64,000 nucleotides of DNA from the NCBI GenBank assembly GCA_963930645.1, contig OZ005662.1:5709436-5773435 (forward strand). The letters are read 5' to 3'. The position numbers were made by a program, and so were the translations under genes. Positions 23,611 to 34,718 of the stretch are shown one piece after another. Numbering within the stretch: position 1 is the stretch's first letter; each line of letters opens with the position of its first letter. This DNA comes from Salticus scenicus (Eukaryota; Arthropoda; Arachnida; Araneae; Salticidae). Under the pieces are notes generated by a model, which did no database searches, had not been told where the DNA came from, and worked only from the letters and a program-made list of their open reading frames with translations.

Positions 23611-23854
23611 AAAGGAATTTTCTCTTGGAAATTGAAAACATGCACACATCAAATATCTAAATATCGTTTGTTTTGGATTTCTTTCATAGATGTCTCACGA
23701 AGTTGGAAGAAATAAATAAAAAAGAAACACAATTTCATGGTTTTTCCTTTCAGTTAAACAAAAAAGACATTCTGGCCCTTTTTCTTTTTTTAAACTTTTA
23801 CTATAATACATTTTAATGCATGAAAAAACGTATTGTTGACAGGAGGAAAATGGG

Positions 23855-23861
23855 TATAAAA
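23855..23861 (+). promoter_or_regulatory. Candidate TATA box
   Basis: GGGTATAAAATC contains TATAAAA 49 bp before the ATG at 23910, which puts a start site near 23885 and leaves a short 5' leader. An imperfect 12-bp hairpin (CGATTAATCACG-TTAT-CGTGATTAACCG, about 23879-23906) covers that leader. In AT-rich DNA a TATA box alone is weak evidence. Its weight comes from the position before the signal-peptide-like exon. Confidence 0.3.
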
Positions 23862-23909
23862 TCTCGTGCGATTTTCACCGATTAATCACGTTATCGTGAT
23901 TAACCGGCT

Positions 23910-23970
23910 ATGGTATCATATTCGTTTGTGTTTTCTGGATTAATACTCGCTTTGGTTGCAGCATCATACA
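23910..23970 (+). CDS. Candidate first exon of a small secreted protein
   Basis: ATG GTA TCA TAT TCG ... reads MVSYSFVFSGLILALVAASY plus one base, then a strong splice donor ACA|GTGAGT at 23971. The peptide has a hydrophobic core (FVFSGLILALVAA) with small residues at its end, like a secretion signal. The exon would end in phase 1 close to the cleavage site, the commonest arrangement for secreted proteins. A TATA box and leader lie upstream. What argues against it: it is only 20 codons, has no charged residue before the core, and I could not find a continuing exon downstream. If real, it would be a gene nested in the intron of the larger gene on the same strand. Function unknown. Confidence 0.3.
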
Positions 23971-24194
23971 GTGAGTTTGAAATTGAGTATTTCAAAAATT
24001 AATGGGTGAAATTTTTTTTCTCTTATTATTTCCCGAACAAATCACAGAAGTAAAATTACTTTTGCTGGTATCCCACTCTTTTCAGAAAAAAAAAAAAAAA
24101 AAAAAAAAAAAACTGTACTTGGTGAATAGTTTTCACTGGAGATCAAGGATTCAGATACTTTGTACACACAGGCTGTCATAGCTGAAAACATTTA

Positions 24195-24680
24195 TTACCA
24201 TGTTTTTATTCACTCGCTTTCTTGTTTGTTTGTTTGTCCAGTACAAATCTTGCAATCGATTTTTAGCTAACTTCCCAACATTTAAACTTTTAGAATAGCT
24301 CAGATCACGATGACAACGGAATACCCCGAAGCCGATTTTCAAATTTTTGATTAGTTTTCTTTTAATTAATTAAAATATGAAAATAATAACCTCCTAATAG
24401 CTTTTAAGTTAGCCATTTAAATATTAGCTATAATTTAATTGTTACCAAAAAAATTTTCGAGTTCATTTTCTTTCGACATAAAAATAAATACATTTAATTA
24501 AACGTGAACATTAAAAAATTGTGAAAAGTTAAATTAGACATCACACAAAAATTGACGTCATTATCATTTTAAAAATTTTATATTTTATTTTAATATAAAG
24601 TGCTAATATAGTTCTATAGCTATGATTCAACAGAAAATTTAAGAACATGGTATATAAAAAGTTTCTTTTTATCTTATAAT
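24195..24680 (-). repeat. Dispersed repeat family R, minus-strand copy
   Basis: TTACCATGTTTTTATTCACT...at 24195 and ...GAACATGGTATATAAAAAG at about 24645 are the two ends seen inverted in the copies at 33641-34333 and 36917-37400. The interior is shared too: CAATCGATTTTTAGCTAACT, GATTAGTTTTCTTTTAATTA, TAATTTAATTGTTACC, AAAATTGACGTCATTATC. It lacks the tandem monomers present at 34780-36680. Confidence 0.65.
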
Positions 24681-25664
24681 TATTTTTTACCGATAACTCA
24701 CTGTAGATAGGAACATTACAGGTAGTAGATGATTTTAATTATTTGCATAAAAATAAACACTGTAGGGATTAGAGGATTAGAAATCGGTCTGACAGGCTGT
24801 TATTTAAGGATTATTAATTTTTACTTCACGGAAAAAAAAGGGGGCGGGGTTTAACATTTCTGTCTACTATTTTAAAGAAGATCAAAGTTTTATATAGAAC
24901 TAGATCTGGAATTGATTTTTGTTTCTGATGTGTAATCAGATTGTGAATTTTATTTATAGTTTTCTGGAAAATCGATTTTTACTGTTATTTCACTCCCCCA
25001 ACAGGGAAACAAATATTATACAGAGCAATCTGTTTTAAACTTTTCAATGAAATGCTTGGAAATTATTTTTCTAATGGTAAAACACGCGTTTTTATTAATA
25101 TATATATATATAAAAAAGAACTTTAGACTTGTATATTACTTATTTTTTATGTGTTTGTAACACTTTAAATTACACTTCTTTGTTGTCATGAAATGCACTA
25201 TCTTTAAAAGAAAAAGCAATTAATTTTATTTTTGTAACACTCAATAGTACCTACACTTTCAAAATGTGTTGTTAAATTGTCACACGCGCGGAAGACAGTT
25301 AAAAAACGCGTTTGATAACCATCTTCCAGATGACTATCATTTCAAAAATTTCTTACCACAATTAACTTTCCCCATTAGAATATTTCGCCTTCTTTCTTCT
25401 ATTCATTTTTAATTTCACAAGCGAGTTTTTTTCCTTGCACTGAAAATAATGAATTACCTTTTTTTCTTTAGTCCATGTTCTTTAGTTTAATTCAGAGTTT
25501 TTATTAATCAAGTTTTGGCATCCAGTGAAACAAGTGACCATTAAAATAAAGATAAGCATCGTAATGTTTTTTTTCCTTCCCAGATTAAAAATAGTCACAT
25601 AGAAAAAGAATGAGAGAAACTGGTTTATTGTTGAGGTGAAATATTTGACACCTTTAAAAGCTAG
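24681..25664. other. Non-coding AT-rich DNA, no gene recognised
   Basis: No exon or element ends were recognised. It includes a short (TA)n tract at 25098-25112. The stretch was also searched by eye for an exon following the candidate signal exon at 23910, without success. Confidence 0.4.
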
Positions 25665-26010
25665 TATATTGTAGCCATCACAAAACTTTCTTGTATATTT
25701 TCCTATGCAAAATCACACAGTACAAATTATTTATGAAAATTATTTTCAATGATGATTGCATACGATCTTCATCTCAGAGAAGCCTAACACTCAATGTCAA
25801 AGGTAAAAAAAAAAGTCAAATTTCTGTTCCTCAACATTATACATGATGTACATAATATTTGCTTTCACAGTATTTCCTATATTTATTTGATTTAATCTAT
25901 ATAATGACAGCAATTTCAAGCGAAATATAATATTACAATATGTTACGATCGGCTACGTCTATCGCATGAGACATTTTTTTTTTTTTTATGGTTATATATA
26001 TATTTTATGC
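25665..26010 (-). mobile_element. Diverged Helentron-like 3' fragment
   Basis: CTAG-TATA-TTGTAGCCATCACAAAACTTTCTTGTATATTTTCC at 25665 is the inverted 3' end of the family (hairpin TTGT..ACAA degraded). The following GATTGCATACGATCTTCATCTCAGAGAAG matches the plus-strand fragment at 46110-46460 (CTTCTCTGAGGTGAAAATCG), so the two form a separate subfamily. The far end is not clear. Confidence 0.6.
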
Positions 26011-26639
26011 TTAGTTAATAGTAGTTGGTATATAGAAAAATAAATAAATTAATTAATATGTAAACCTGATCATGGTACAGCTTTAATATAGTTCCCCTTG
26101 GCGACTTTTGAATTTTTGTCGCCGTTTTAGAGCAAAATATAATTTATGCGATTATTGTTCCTATTTCTTTCTATCTTTCTCTTTTTTTTTTTTTCTTTTT
26201 TTCAATATTTTATAATTTATTTATATTTTTGATGCGCTACTTGGATTTAAGTGGTTGTCTTTGGCGAAAAATGTCCGACCTACTTCAGCATGAAAATTAA
26301 AAAAATTGTCCAGAATTATCAATAAGTTAACCTTTAATATAATGCTGAATTAGCTTTTATGCCAAGCGTGATTCATCCATGCTAAAAAAAAAAAAAAAAA
26401 GAAAAAAAAAAAAAATCTAAAGTTGAGGTATATAAAAAAATGCTATGAAATAAAATTCAGAAGAAACATGCTATATTTGTATTATTACTATTTTATTTTA
26501 AATTTATAAAGACGTCATTTTCTCATTCACCAATTTAACATTTAGTAATTTTTTATTTTTCGCGTGAAAGCATATTTCATTTTATGTTGGAAAAAAATAT
26601 AAATAAATAAAATAAATAATAATAATAATAATAATAATA
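26011..26639. other. Non-coding AT-rich DNA with simple repeats
   Basis: It holds an A-run at 26385-26415 and an (AAT)n microsatellite at 26615-26641. No gene was seen. Confidence 0.45.
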
Positions 26640-26903
26640 AAACTTGTAAACTTTTTTGGCAGCAATTAAAAATTTAATTGGCTTATATTAAGGCAATTAC
26701 CAGTTTATTATTTTCATATTTTAATTAATTTTTAAAAAATCTAATCAAATTTCCGGTATCAATAGTAGCCTATGTCTTATTCCAGACTATTATATATCTA
26801 CTGTACAAAATTTCATTAAGATCAGTTTAGCCGTTGTGGCTTCATTGATTAACAAACATCCATCCATCCATCCAAACTTTCGCATTTATAACATTAGTAT
26901 AGA
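26640..26903 (-). mobile_element. Helitron 5'-end fragment, minus strand
   Basis: Read on the minus strand from 26903: TCTATACTAATGTTATAAAT-GCGAAAGTTTGGATGGATGG, then CCACAACGGCTAAACTGATC, GTCTGGAATAAGACATAGGC and TACCGG. This is nearly identical to the start of the Helitron at 16947-17090. The continuation to 26640 matches the AATTTAATTGTTGCC-type interior. No matching 3' end was found. Confidence 0.65.
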
Positions 26904-27098
26904 TAGATCTGTAGTTCAACAATTTGTTTTAAAAGTATTGAAGAGATTTTTTTTTTTTTAATACTCATGTTGAATATTTACACACAACCAAGAGGGAAGC
27001 GATGCTCCTACATACACAAAATATTTTCCTGGTTGACTCTAACAAACATTTTTTCTTTAACCCCTCTCCCTCTCCCCCCCCCCAAAAAAAAAAAAAAA

Positions 27099-27828
27099 CT
27101 AGTATGTTGTGGCCACCACAATACTTTCTTCTATATTTTCCTATACAAATTCACTCAGTAACAATATTTAAAAAAAAAAAAAAAAATACATTTTTTTTTT
27201 TTTTTTTGTTAAAAGTAAAAAAAAAAATCGATAACTTTTTTTTTTTTTTTTTTTTTTTTTTGTTAAAAGTAAAAAAAAAATCGATAACTTTGTTTTAAAT
27301 TATCACATATTTATAGTTCAATCATTCGTTTTAAAGGTATTGACGAGACCTTTCGAAAGATACCCATCTTGAAAATTTACTCCCCAGGGGGGTGGCGATG
27401 CTCCTACACATACAAAAAAATTTCCCGAGTTGATTATCTCTGTCACGAATAAATTTTGTAAATTTCATAATGATTATTAAAAAATAATTCTCTTTATGCA
27501 CATTTATACAAAATTTTCTCCTATATCACCCTGTTAAAAATTTAGAAAAAGCGGGAAGGCAACGCAACCTGTTAAACATTTTTTACCAAAAGTCGATAGG
27601 AAATCATTTATGTCAAGGTGCAACTACATACAATTTTTAATGAAATTCCTAGCAGTAGTTCCTGAGATACAGTTGCCACAAAATTTTGTCGCACACAGAC
27701 AGACAGACATTTTCTAAAAATGGTCAAATCGTGTTCTACAGCTCTCAAAATGTGTAAATCCATCAAAAACCCGAGGTCGAAAATTTTTACGAATCCAATA
27801 CTTTCTTCTATTGAATATAGAAGAAAGT
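27099..27828 (-). mobile_element. Helentron/DINE-1-like element, full length
   Basis: The 3' terminus CTAG-TATG-TTGTGGCCACCACAA is at 27099 and the 5' terminus hairpin ACTTTCTTCTATATTCAATAGAAGAAAGT ends at 27828. The interior shares CATTCGTTTTAAAGGTATTG, ACGAGACCTTTCGAAAGATA and the CAGACAGACA microsatellite with the other copies. A small internal duplication of GTTAAAAGTAAAAAAA-TCGATAACTT lies at 27205-27290. The open frames at 26967-27298 are low-complexity shadows. Confidence 0.8.
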
Positions 27829-28196
27829 AAAAAAAAAAAAAAATCTAAGGATAGTGCTAGGTTTTTGACGTAATCTGGGAATTATTTATAAAACGTGGAG
27901 GTCGTGAAAAACGCCAAGCAAAAATAGCGACAGTATTTTATAAAATTCTTTCTGGAACAAAAACCGGTACAGGCAGTGTCTAATGCCTTGTAGTGAGATT
28001 AAAGCGAGGTATATAGTTCTATTCTTATAAATGTCTGTGACATTTCTTCCATAAATTGGATATTATACGCATTTTATACCAATGATATTTTAAAGTTCCG
28101 TCGGTAGATGAAGGCTTAAAATGAAAAATACTTTCGTATTTGGGTAATTGTCATATTTTTAACGCTGTTTTATTATAAAAGTACTCTAATAGGCTG

Positions 28197-28605
28197 TGTG
28201 AAGGAGTTTTCCAGTACAGGTATAATAATTCTCCGTTAGATAGTGTGGTTACCATTTGACGGCTTCCACTAGGCCATATTTTTTTATAAGTGAAAAAGTT
28301 TTCCTTCTCTTGCGTTGTTTGGCGCCAGATTTATATATTTTCCATTAAAAAACCTAAGATTCTATCCAGAGGTGTTTAAAAGGTAAAATCCAGAAATGAA
28401 TAAAGGTTGACACAAAAATGGGCACAAAGTTTTTTATTAACTTGCAGCATAAAATAAGAAGGGAAGGTGCCCCAATGGATAAATTTTTAAGACCTACATT
28501 GGTAGGTGCTGCAAGTAGTAGCTGCAAGTTCCAGCCAAATTCAAATTATCATTACATATTAGCATTTAATTTCTTCGCCAGCAAGAACACATAAAAAGTG
28601 GGGAA
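28197..28605 (+). repeat. Repeat, + copy of an inverted pair (partner 39022-39445)
   Basis: GTGAAGGAGTTTTCCAGTAC...TGGCGCCAGATTTATATATT...AGATTCTATCCAGAGGTGTT...AGCAAGAACACATAAAAA matches the reverse complement of 39022-39445 almost throughout. The two copies are about 10.4 kb apart, in opposite orientation. No coding sequence is recognisable. Confidence 0.75.
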
Positions 28606-28989
28606 AACTAAACTTTCGTAATGAGAAATGAGAAACCACAACGGACAGATACATAAAATATAGCTATAATTTAATTCTGTTCAAGAATAATTTTGACTAA
28701 CTGAATAAAATTGCGTTAGAAGTTAAACTATGATTTAACAGGAACGTAAATGAAATAAGCCATATGTTATTCTTTATAAGACCAAAAGATATCATGAGAT
28801 TTTGCTTGCAGAGTGATTTTCTTTTACATTTCTTTCTTTCATTTTTTTTTTTTTTTTTAATTATTATTTTATCGATGAAGAAACAATTCAGTGGTTATTA
28901 AAGATTTATATTGATTACACGAGTAAATTATTATATAAAACGTTAAAATGTATTTGAATTAAAAGGAATAGAAAAATTAAAAAATATAT

Positions 28990-29165
28990 ATGTGATTTCT
29001 ACATCACAGGGTGACCGTAAGAGAGACAGAGACGGACAGACAGACAAACAAATTTATATTTTCAAAAAATGGTCAAATCGTGTGCTGGTCGTCTGAAAAT
29101 GTTTCAATCACTCGAAAACGTGTTTGCAAATCCAATACTTTTTTCTCATGCCTATAGAAGAAAGT
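28990..29165 (-). mobile_element. Helentron-like 5' fragment
   Basis: AATGGTCAAATCGTG..., AAATCCAATACTTTTTTCTC and ATAGAAGAAAGT at 29165 correspond to the 5' end of the family on the minus strand, with a GACAGACAGAC microsatellite at about 29033. The 3' part is missing. Confidence 0.6.
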
Positions 29166-29632
29166 AATAATGTGGGAAACTGGTTTGTTGTTAAGGTGAA
29201 ATACTCGACACCTTTAAGTAAAAAAGGCCAAACGCTCAAGGCTAGGATCATCCTTAAATAACATTCTGTTTTTCAATAGAGGAACTCTAGTATTTACTTT
29301 CTCCAGGTTAAGGAAATGATAACCCGGTTGTAGAGCGAAAGTTAAGTTTACGATGATAGCATACAAACAGGAAGTAATACCCTGTTTTTGTTCGGCATAG
29401 CGTATCATTAACTGGTTCTTTTCGTGTTCCGATGGACTGACGAACTGTTATTATTTTGTTGAAGATGCTGAAATATACACGCAAAGAAGATGAGGTTCAG
29501 TTACCTAAAAATACAGTTACACGAATTCCTGTTGTTAGACATTATGTCATTTGTTGCGATGTTATTGAAGATGCGGAAAAACGTTCCGAATTTATGTACA
29601 TTAAGAACTGAAGCCTATTTTGGTTTTCTAAA
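29166..29632. other. Non-coding DNA, no gene recognised
   Basis: No domain, exon or repeat end was recognised. The 64-codon minus frame at 29214-29408 has no identifiable feature. Confidence 0.4.
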
Positions 29633-29803
29633 TACAGTCGAACCTCGTTAACATGAATCTCAAGGAGGATAAAAAATTTGTTCATGTTATCAGTAGTTCA
29701 TGCTATCAGTAACTCAGAAACTAATCTTCATTTTGACGTGGAAACAGTTCATATTAATAGTAATTCATATTAAGCGTGTTCATGTTAATGAGGTTCGATT
29801 GTA
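29633..29803. mobile_element. pogo/Tigger-type MITE
   Basis: TACAGTCGAACCTCGTTAAC at 29633 is inverted at 29803 (...GTTAATGAGGTTCGATTGTA), giving TIRs of about 25 bp with a few mismatches in a 171-bp element bounded by TA. CAGTCGAACCTCGTTA is the kind of terminus found on pogo/Tigger elements. Internally TTCATGTTA/TTCATATTA motifs repeat in both orientations. Confidence 0.8.
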
Positions 29804-30091
29804 ATAGACATGGAATTCTGTACAAAACACAATTTAATTTAAAACAACAGGACTTCTTCCATGTAAAAGTATGCGGTATCTGTGTTGCGTTTGTTACAGA
29901 CGGTTACTACATTCATTTCTTAAACATTTTTTGGTACAGCCTTAGCATAGGTCCGCCTTGGCGATTGACGAATGTTTATTACCATTTTGGCGATGTATTA
30001 AAATAGTTATTGCAACTGCGCAAGTAAAAACTTTGAAAAGAAACGTCCGAATTACATCGAGGCCAAATTGCGAATTTCGTCAAGGCAGTCC

Positions 30092-30327
30092 TACACTGTA
30101 AAAAAAAAAAAAAAAAACGGTAGATTTACAGCATAATATGCTGGCAATATGGGTGCATGGAAGGGAGGGAGTAAAAAAGAAGTAATTTACAGTGGAAACA
30201 GCCGTAAAAGAGTCTTGTTTTACAGATGTTTCCGCTGTAAATTGCCTTATTTAACAGCAAAATGTGCTGGCAATATGGGTGCCAGCACATTTTGCTGTAA
30301 AAGCTTCCGTTTTTTTTTTACAGTGTA
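30092..30327. mobile_element. TA-flanked MITE with CACTGTAAAA ends and an internal hairpin
   Basis: TACACTGTAAAAAAAA...CGG at the left mirrors CCGTTTTTTTTTTACAGTGTA at the right, 236 bp in all. The inner part holds a strong hairpin: ACAGCAAAATGTGCTGGC / GCCAGCACATTTTGCTGT (about 30259-30300). TTTACAG/CTGTAAA motifs recur at 30126, 30189, 30221 and 30234. No ORF of its own. Confidence 0.8.
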
Positions 30328-30670
30328 TACCAAAACTGTTCCATTTCCTTACACAGATTTTTATCAATTTTATTAATATATATATTGTTTTAACTTGATG
30401 CAAGATGGGAAAAAAATAAAAACATTGGTCTAAATTCTAAATATACAAAAAGCGTAATAAGTAAATAAATAACTAATTTTTTACGTTAAAATATAAAGTT
30501 ACGATCTTAAGCAATGGTTACTCTACTATTCATGTCTTAAAGTTTCTTTTGCTAGTTTTATCTCAATTTCGATTTAATATATTTTTAACTTGTTGCCAAA
30601 GGATAAAACATCCTGACTTAGTCAACATGAAACACAGCAAGTGATGACGATGCGGAAATGTCTGAATATT

Positions 30671-31568
30671 GGGGAGAACAGTGTAATATGGACCATGAGG
30701 AAATTTTTAAGATCAACACTAGGAGGTGAAACCAACTCATTGCCTTTAGTGAATATTATTGTTATCCAAAGCAGGGAGTGATTTGTATATGCGTACCTGT
30801 ATTTGGACGATTATGAAATTGAGTTTTCGGTTTATATGATCATTGATGTAACAAGTATGTTAAAGTGAAAGTATTACTTTCTGCTGTTAGGTAATTGTAA
30901 TATAATTTTTGCGTTAATAGTAACAAATGTACTTACTTTCTGAACAATCTAGATATGTGTTTCATGGGCACCAACGCGCCAACTTACCTAGCGATATGCG
31001 ATTGGAAACAACGTTGTTCTGTTTATGTGTGTAATATGAACCATGCTCTGTTGTGTAATATGGACCAGTGGTTCATGATAAAAACATAGAGGATCTGTTA
31101 ATGCTCGGCGTACATATGTCGCACACTCAAAATCTTGAGGCTGTAGAGAATAGGCCAGAGAAGCAAGGCTAATCAAGCTATCATTTCCTTCCCTTCCTCC
31201 TTATTGAATATAGCCTTTGGACCTCCCTTTCTTTCGTCTATTAACTATTAATTTTTTCGTCCATTTCTACTATTCCCAAGAGATGGACAAGTGTATGAGG
31301 GAACATGCTGGACAGTTCTTTTCAGAATTCCAAGCATGCCAATTGTTCGGGAAGGACCTCTTGGTCCATATTACACGAACGTATGTGTAATATGGACCAC
31401 CGACACATAAATAAAATAATTATTTCCTACAATTATTAAGAGTTCCCAGAGTGCTTTACCAAGCTTGAACCATGCAACTATGCAATTGTAATGAGCAGCC
31501 ACCAAATTAAGTATTTTTAGTTTTATGAGCATTCTTGCTTAGGGGGTCCATATTACACGGATCTCCCC
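30671..31568. mobile_element. TIR element with repeated GTGTAATATGGACC motif
   Basis: GGGGAGAACAGTGTAATATG at 30671 mirrors ...CATATTACACGGATCTCCCC at 31568, giving about 24 bp of TIR in an 898-bp element. The motif GTGTAATATG(G/A)ACCA recurs inside at about 31031, 31053, 31362 (inverted) and 31385, often next to a terminal-like context. There is no transposase. The superfamily cannot be assigned because no clear target duplication is visible. Confidence 0.65.
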
Positions 31569-32339
31569 TATATATATATATTCCTCATAAAATAGTATTT
31601 ATGAAGCTCATCAGTGTCTAAACGATTATTATAAAAATGAAAATAATTAAAAATTCATTTGAAATTTTATAATACAAATTTTGTTGTTAAAACTTATATA
31701 AGGAATTGATTAATTAATATTAGTACCTCTTTATTTCGATGACTATATATAAATAACAGTGACGCAGCTTATAACTTACTAAATAAGCCACAGAAATTTG
31801 CATGCATCGCACAAGATACAATAATTATTTCCTTTACTATTAAGATTATGAACTGTAACTGCACTGTAATTATACCCAATGCGAAATTACAGGAAACTAT
31901 CTGTAAGAGGAAAACCGCACAGACTTGATAATTAAAGTTCTAAAATAACCAATACCTCATACGATTTTTCTCCTAGTTTATATAATCAGTAGTAAGCAAC
32001 AGGTGTATCAGGAAGAGTCTAAATAGTACCGGCAATGCATTACCCAGTGTTATAAAACGAATCCCAATTGTATTATGTCGGAAGGTGTGGCCACCTGATT
32101 CGAGCATTGTTTGTAGTGATGTATCAATATTCTCGCCTCGCCGTAACCGTATCAGCTGTAAGTGATCAGTGGCAGTGTGTTCACAAGAACTGTAATGAAT
32201 GCCATGCTTGTCGCTGATACGAGTGTTGATTGCAAAGTATTTTAACACGTTTAAAATATTCGATCTATCACATCATATACAATGAACGAGCTATGCAAGA
32301 GGTTTATGATGACGATTGTTGTGTTTAAAGTAAAAGTGG
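31569..32339. other. Non-coding AT-rich DNA, no gene recognised
   Basis: The 91-codon minus frame at 31973-32248 is the only open stretch and shows no recognisable motif, start context or splice context. Confidence 0.4.
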
Positions 32340-32990
32340 TGTAGACACATTGTTGAATAATCTATTTAAAAAAACTTTTAAAACCTAAATTCTTCATGTA
32401 TCGTATCACATAAATCTTTTCGAAGTTAGAATAAAATTTAATTTGAGGAAAAAAATGTAACTTTTTTGTTTATTAACCAAAAAAAAAAATTCATGAAATT
32501 TGAAATGCAAGTTGGTCTTGTGGGGTACAGGCTCTATATTATATTTTTGTGTTCGTGAGAGAAAATTAAAAAAAAAAAAAAAAAAAAAAATGAAAACTGC
32601 AATTTTTAATCCCACTTCAAAAACATGTGACTTAATGTGAAGCAGATTTTTTTTTTATTTCTCCTAACGGTTTCCATACAATCTTCTGCTGTTGCCACCT
32701 AAAATTCATACTTTAATTAATTTTAAAAAATCTAATTGTTCGATCGATAAGCTGTTTAATCCATCGGATTCCCAAAGTTTTCTCCTTTCATTTGGTACCT
32801 TATCTGTAAGGATATGACTGATATTTCTAATTTATTTTCTAATTTTTCTAATTTATTTTTCTCATTTTAAATATATGTACTTTTTTTTTTTTTTTTTATT
32901 CTGTCGAAAAAAAAAATTGGCAACAATTAAATTATGTTGAGATTCACAAACATACCGTAGTGAATGACAGTAAGTACATAGAATTTGGGG
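32340..32990 (+). repeat. Dispersed 0.6-kb repeat (partner at 37795-38350)
   Basis: GTATCGTATCACATAAATCTTTTCGAAGTTAGAATAAAATTTAATTTG, GTTGGTCTTGTG..GTACAGGCT, ATTGT(T/A)CGA(T/C)CGATAAGCTGTTTAATCC and TATGACTGATATTT occur in the same order at 37795-38350. It contains A-, T- and AT-runs that make up the copy's extra length. No gene was seen. Confidence 0.7.
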
Positions 32991-33039
32991 AAAATGTTCT
33001 TACTCTACTGTCCTACAGTTTTAAAGAAAATGCGTATTT

Positions 33040-33430
33040 CCAGAGATATTTACTTTCTCTAAATCATATACGATAAAAAAAAAAGTATATTTTTTTAGTC
33101 AAATTTTTGAAATTAAGTATTTTGATATATTTACACATTTTAAGGTCCCCTGAATCCGAAAAACAGATTTTTAGTGGTTAGTGACAGTGTATGTCTCTGT
33201 ATGTGTGTATGTCTGTTATCAGCATATCTCATGAACAAACAGTAATGAGGCATACAAAACTTGGTACTCTAAATGTGTATCATATAGGGATGCTACACTA
33301 CATTTTTCGCTGAGATCAAGCAAATGGTTCGTGTACAGGGACATACAAGAGAAGTCAAATGCAAGAGAAGTCAAGTATAAAATTTCGGGTAGGTGCATTT
33401 TAACATCTATAGGCTTCACTTAACGAAATG
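33040..33430 (+). mobile_element. DINE-like 5' fragment, second subfamily
   Basis: TTTACTTTCTCTAAATCATA...AGTATATTTTT...TTTACACATTTTAAGGTCCC-CTGAATCC, then GTATGTCTGTTATCAGCATA and GAGATCAAGCAAATGGTTCG, is shared with 39935-40320. The start resembles the ACTTTCTTC hairpin end of the Helentron-like family. The 3' end was not identified. Confidence 0.5.
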
Positions 33431-33640
33431 AAAGAAATATATATTTTTTATATACAGAAGGTATGTTTATTGTGAAATACGATGTGAAAATCACTCATCA
33501 TCAGTTTACAGTGATACCCAAAAGTATTATGAGTGATATAATGGGACTATACTTGGAAACTGTTAGAAGCGCATTTCACCGAGGCTGTAGCTATGAAAAT
33601 TTTTTGGAGGGCTCTAGTATATAATGTTGAGTATTAAATA

Positions 33641-33829
33641 ATCATAAGATAAAAAACTTTTTATATACCATTTTTTTTTTAAATTTTCTGTTGAATCATA
33701 GCTTTCACTTTATCAATGCGCATAAATTTTTTTTAAAGTGATAATGACGTCCATTTTTGTGAGATGCCTAACTTAATTTTTTACAATTTTTCAACGTTCA
33801 CGTTTTATTAAATGTATTTATTTTTATGT

Positions 33830-33870
<41 letters not shown>

Positions 33871-34333
33871 AGCTGTTTTTTTTTTTTTTTTTTTCAACAA
33901 TTAAATTATAGCTAATATTTTAATGGCTATTTTAAAAGCTATTAGGAGGTTATTATTTTCATATTTTAATTAATTAAAATTAAAATAATCAAAAAATCGA
34001 AAATCAGTCTTCGAAGTATCGTGTTGTCATCGGGTTCTGAGCTATTATGAAAGTTTCAAATGTCTAGCTAGTAGGAAAACAGTGGGGTTTGCGTTCCGGA
34101 TTTTTTATTTCCTTTCTCACCAGTAATTTTTTAATAGTGATATTATTAGTAGTTTTCTAGTAATATTTAACAATTAAATATAGCCAAAAATACGATTCGT
34201 AATTACTGGTGGGAAACGAAATAAAAAAGCCGGAACACAAACACCCCTGGGGGAAGTTAGTTAAAAGTCGATTGCAAGATTTGTACCGGATAAACAAACA
34301 AACAAGAATCGAAGTTAATAAAAACACGGTAAA
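33641..34333 (+). repeat. Dispersed repeat family R, copy with a nested foldback
   Basis: It runs from AAGATAAAAAACTTTTTATATACCA to GAAGTTAATAAAAACACGGTAA. The interior matches 36917-37400 and the reverse of 24195-24680. It contains one satellite-like segment (GAAAGTTTCAAATGTCTAGC, about 34048) and a foldback insertion at 34084-34247. A-run and T-run at 33831-33893. Confidence 0.65.
34084..34247. mobile_element. Foldback MITE, 164 bp
   Basis: GGGGTTTGCGTTCCGGATTT at 34084 is mirrored by ...GCCGGAACACAAACACCCC ending at 34247, with arms of about 45 bp (including CACCAGTAATT). It interrupts the CTAGCTAGT..GGAAGTTAG sequence of family R. Confidence 0.75.
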
Positions 34334-34718
34334 ATAATGGACGTTTTACCATGAACATTTTACTCTAACATTTTACCCAAATCTGCAAAATACGGGAGGG
34401 GAGTTTGAATTCGCCCCTCCCCCCTCCTCCACGCCTGTGGCCTTGCCTTTCAGGTTGTGGCATGTGTTATTAATACAAATCTATATTCAAGTACCAATGT
34501 GATATGTAGTACATAATTTATAAACGACGTATAGGGCTACCCTAAGTAATACGGAAACATTCTTTTTATTGAATGTAATTGACTGCTTGAATAAATCCAG
34601 TGTTATTTTTTTTTTATAATTACGCTCTTTGAGGTTTCCTGAATACTGAATTAAAATTCTTAACGGTTGATTCTATTTGTATGTCTGTTAAAAGTGTAAC
34701 TCAAAAACAAAAATTACA
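34334..34718. other. Short spacer between two family R copies
   Basis: It includes a C/G-rich patch (34395-34430). No gene was seen. Confidence 0.4.

Noticed and set aside
27002..27298. 98-codon frame with poly-Lys and poly-Phe
   Set aside because: Low-complexity A- and T-runs inside a Helentron-like element.
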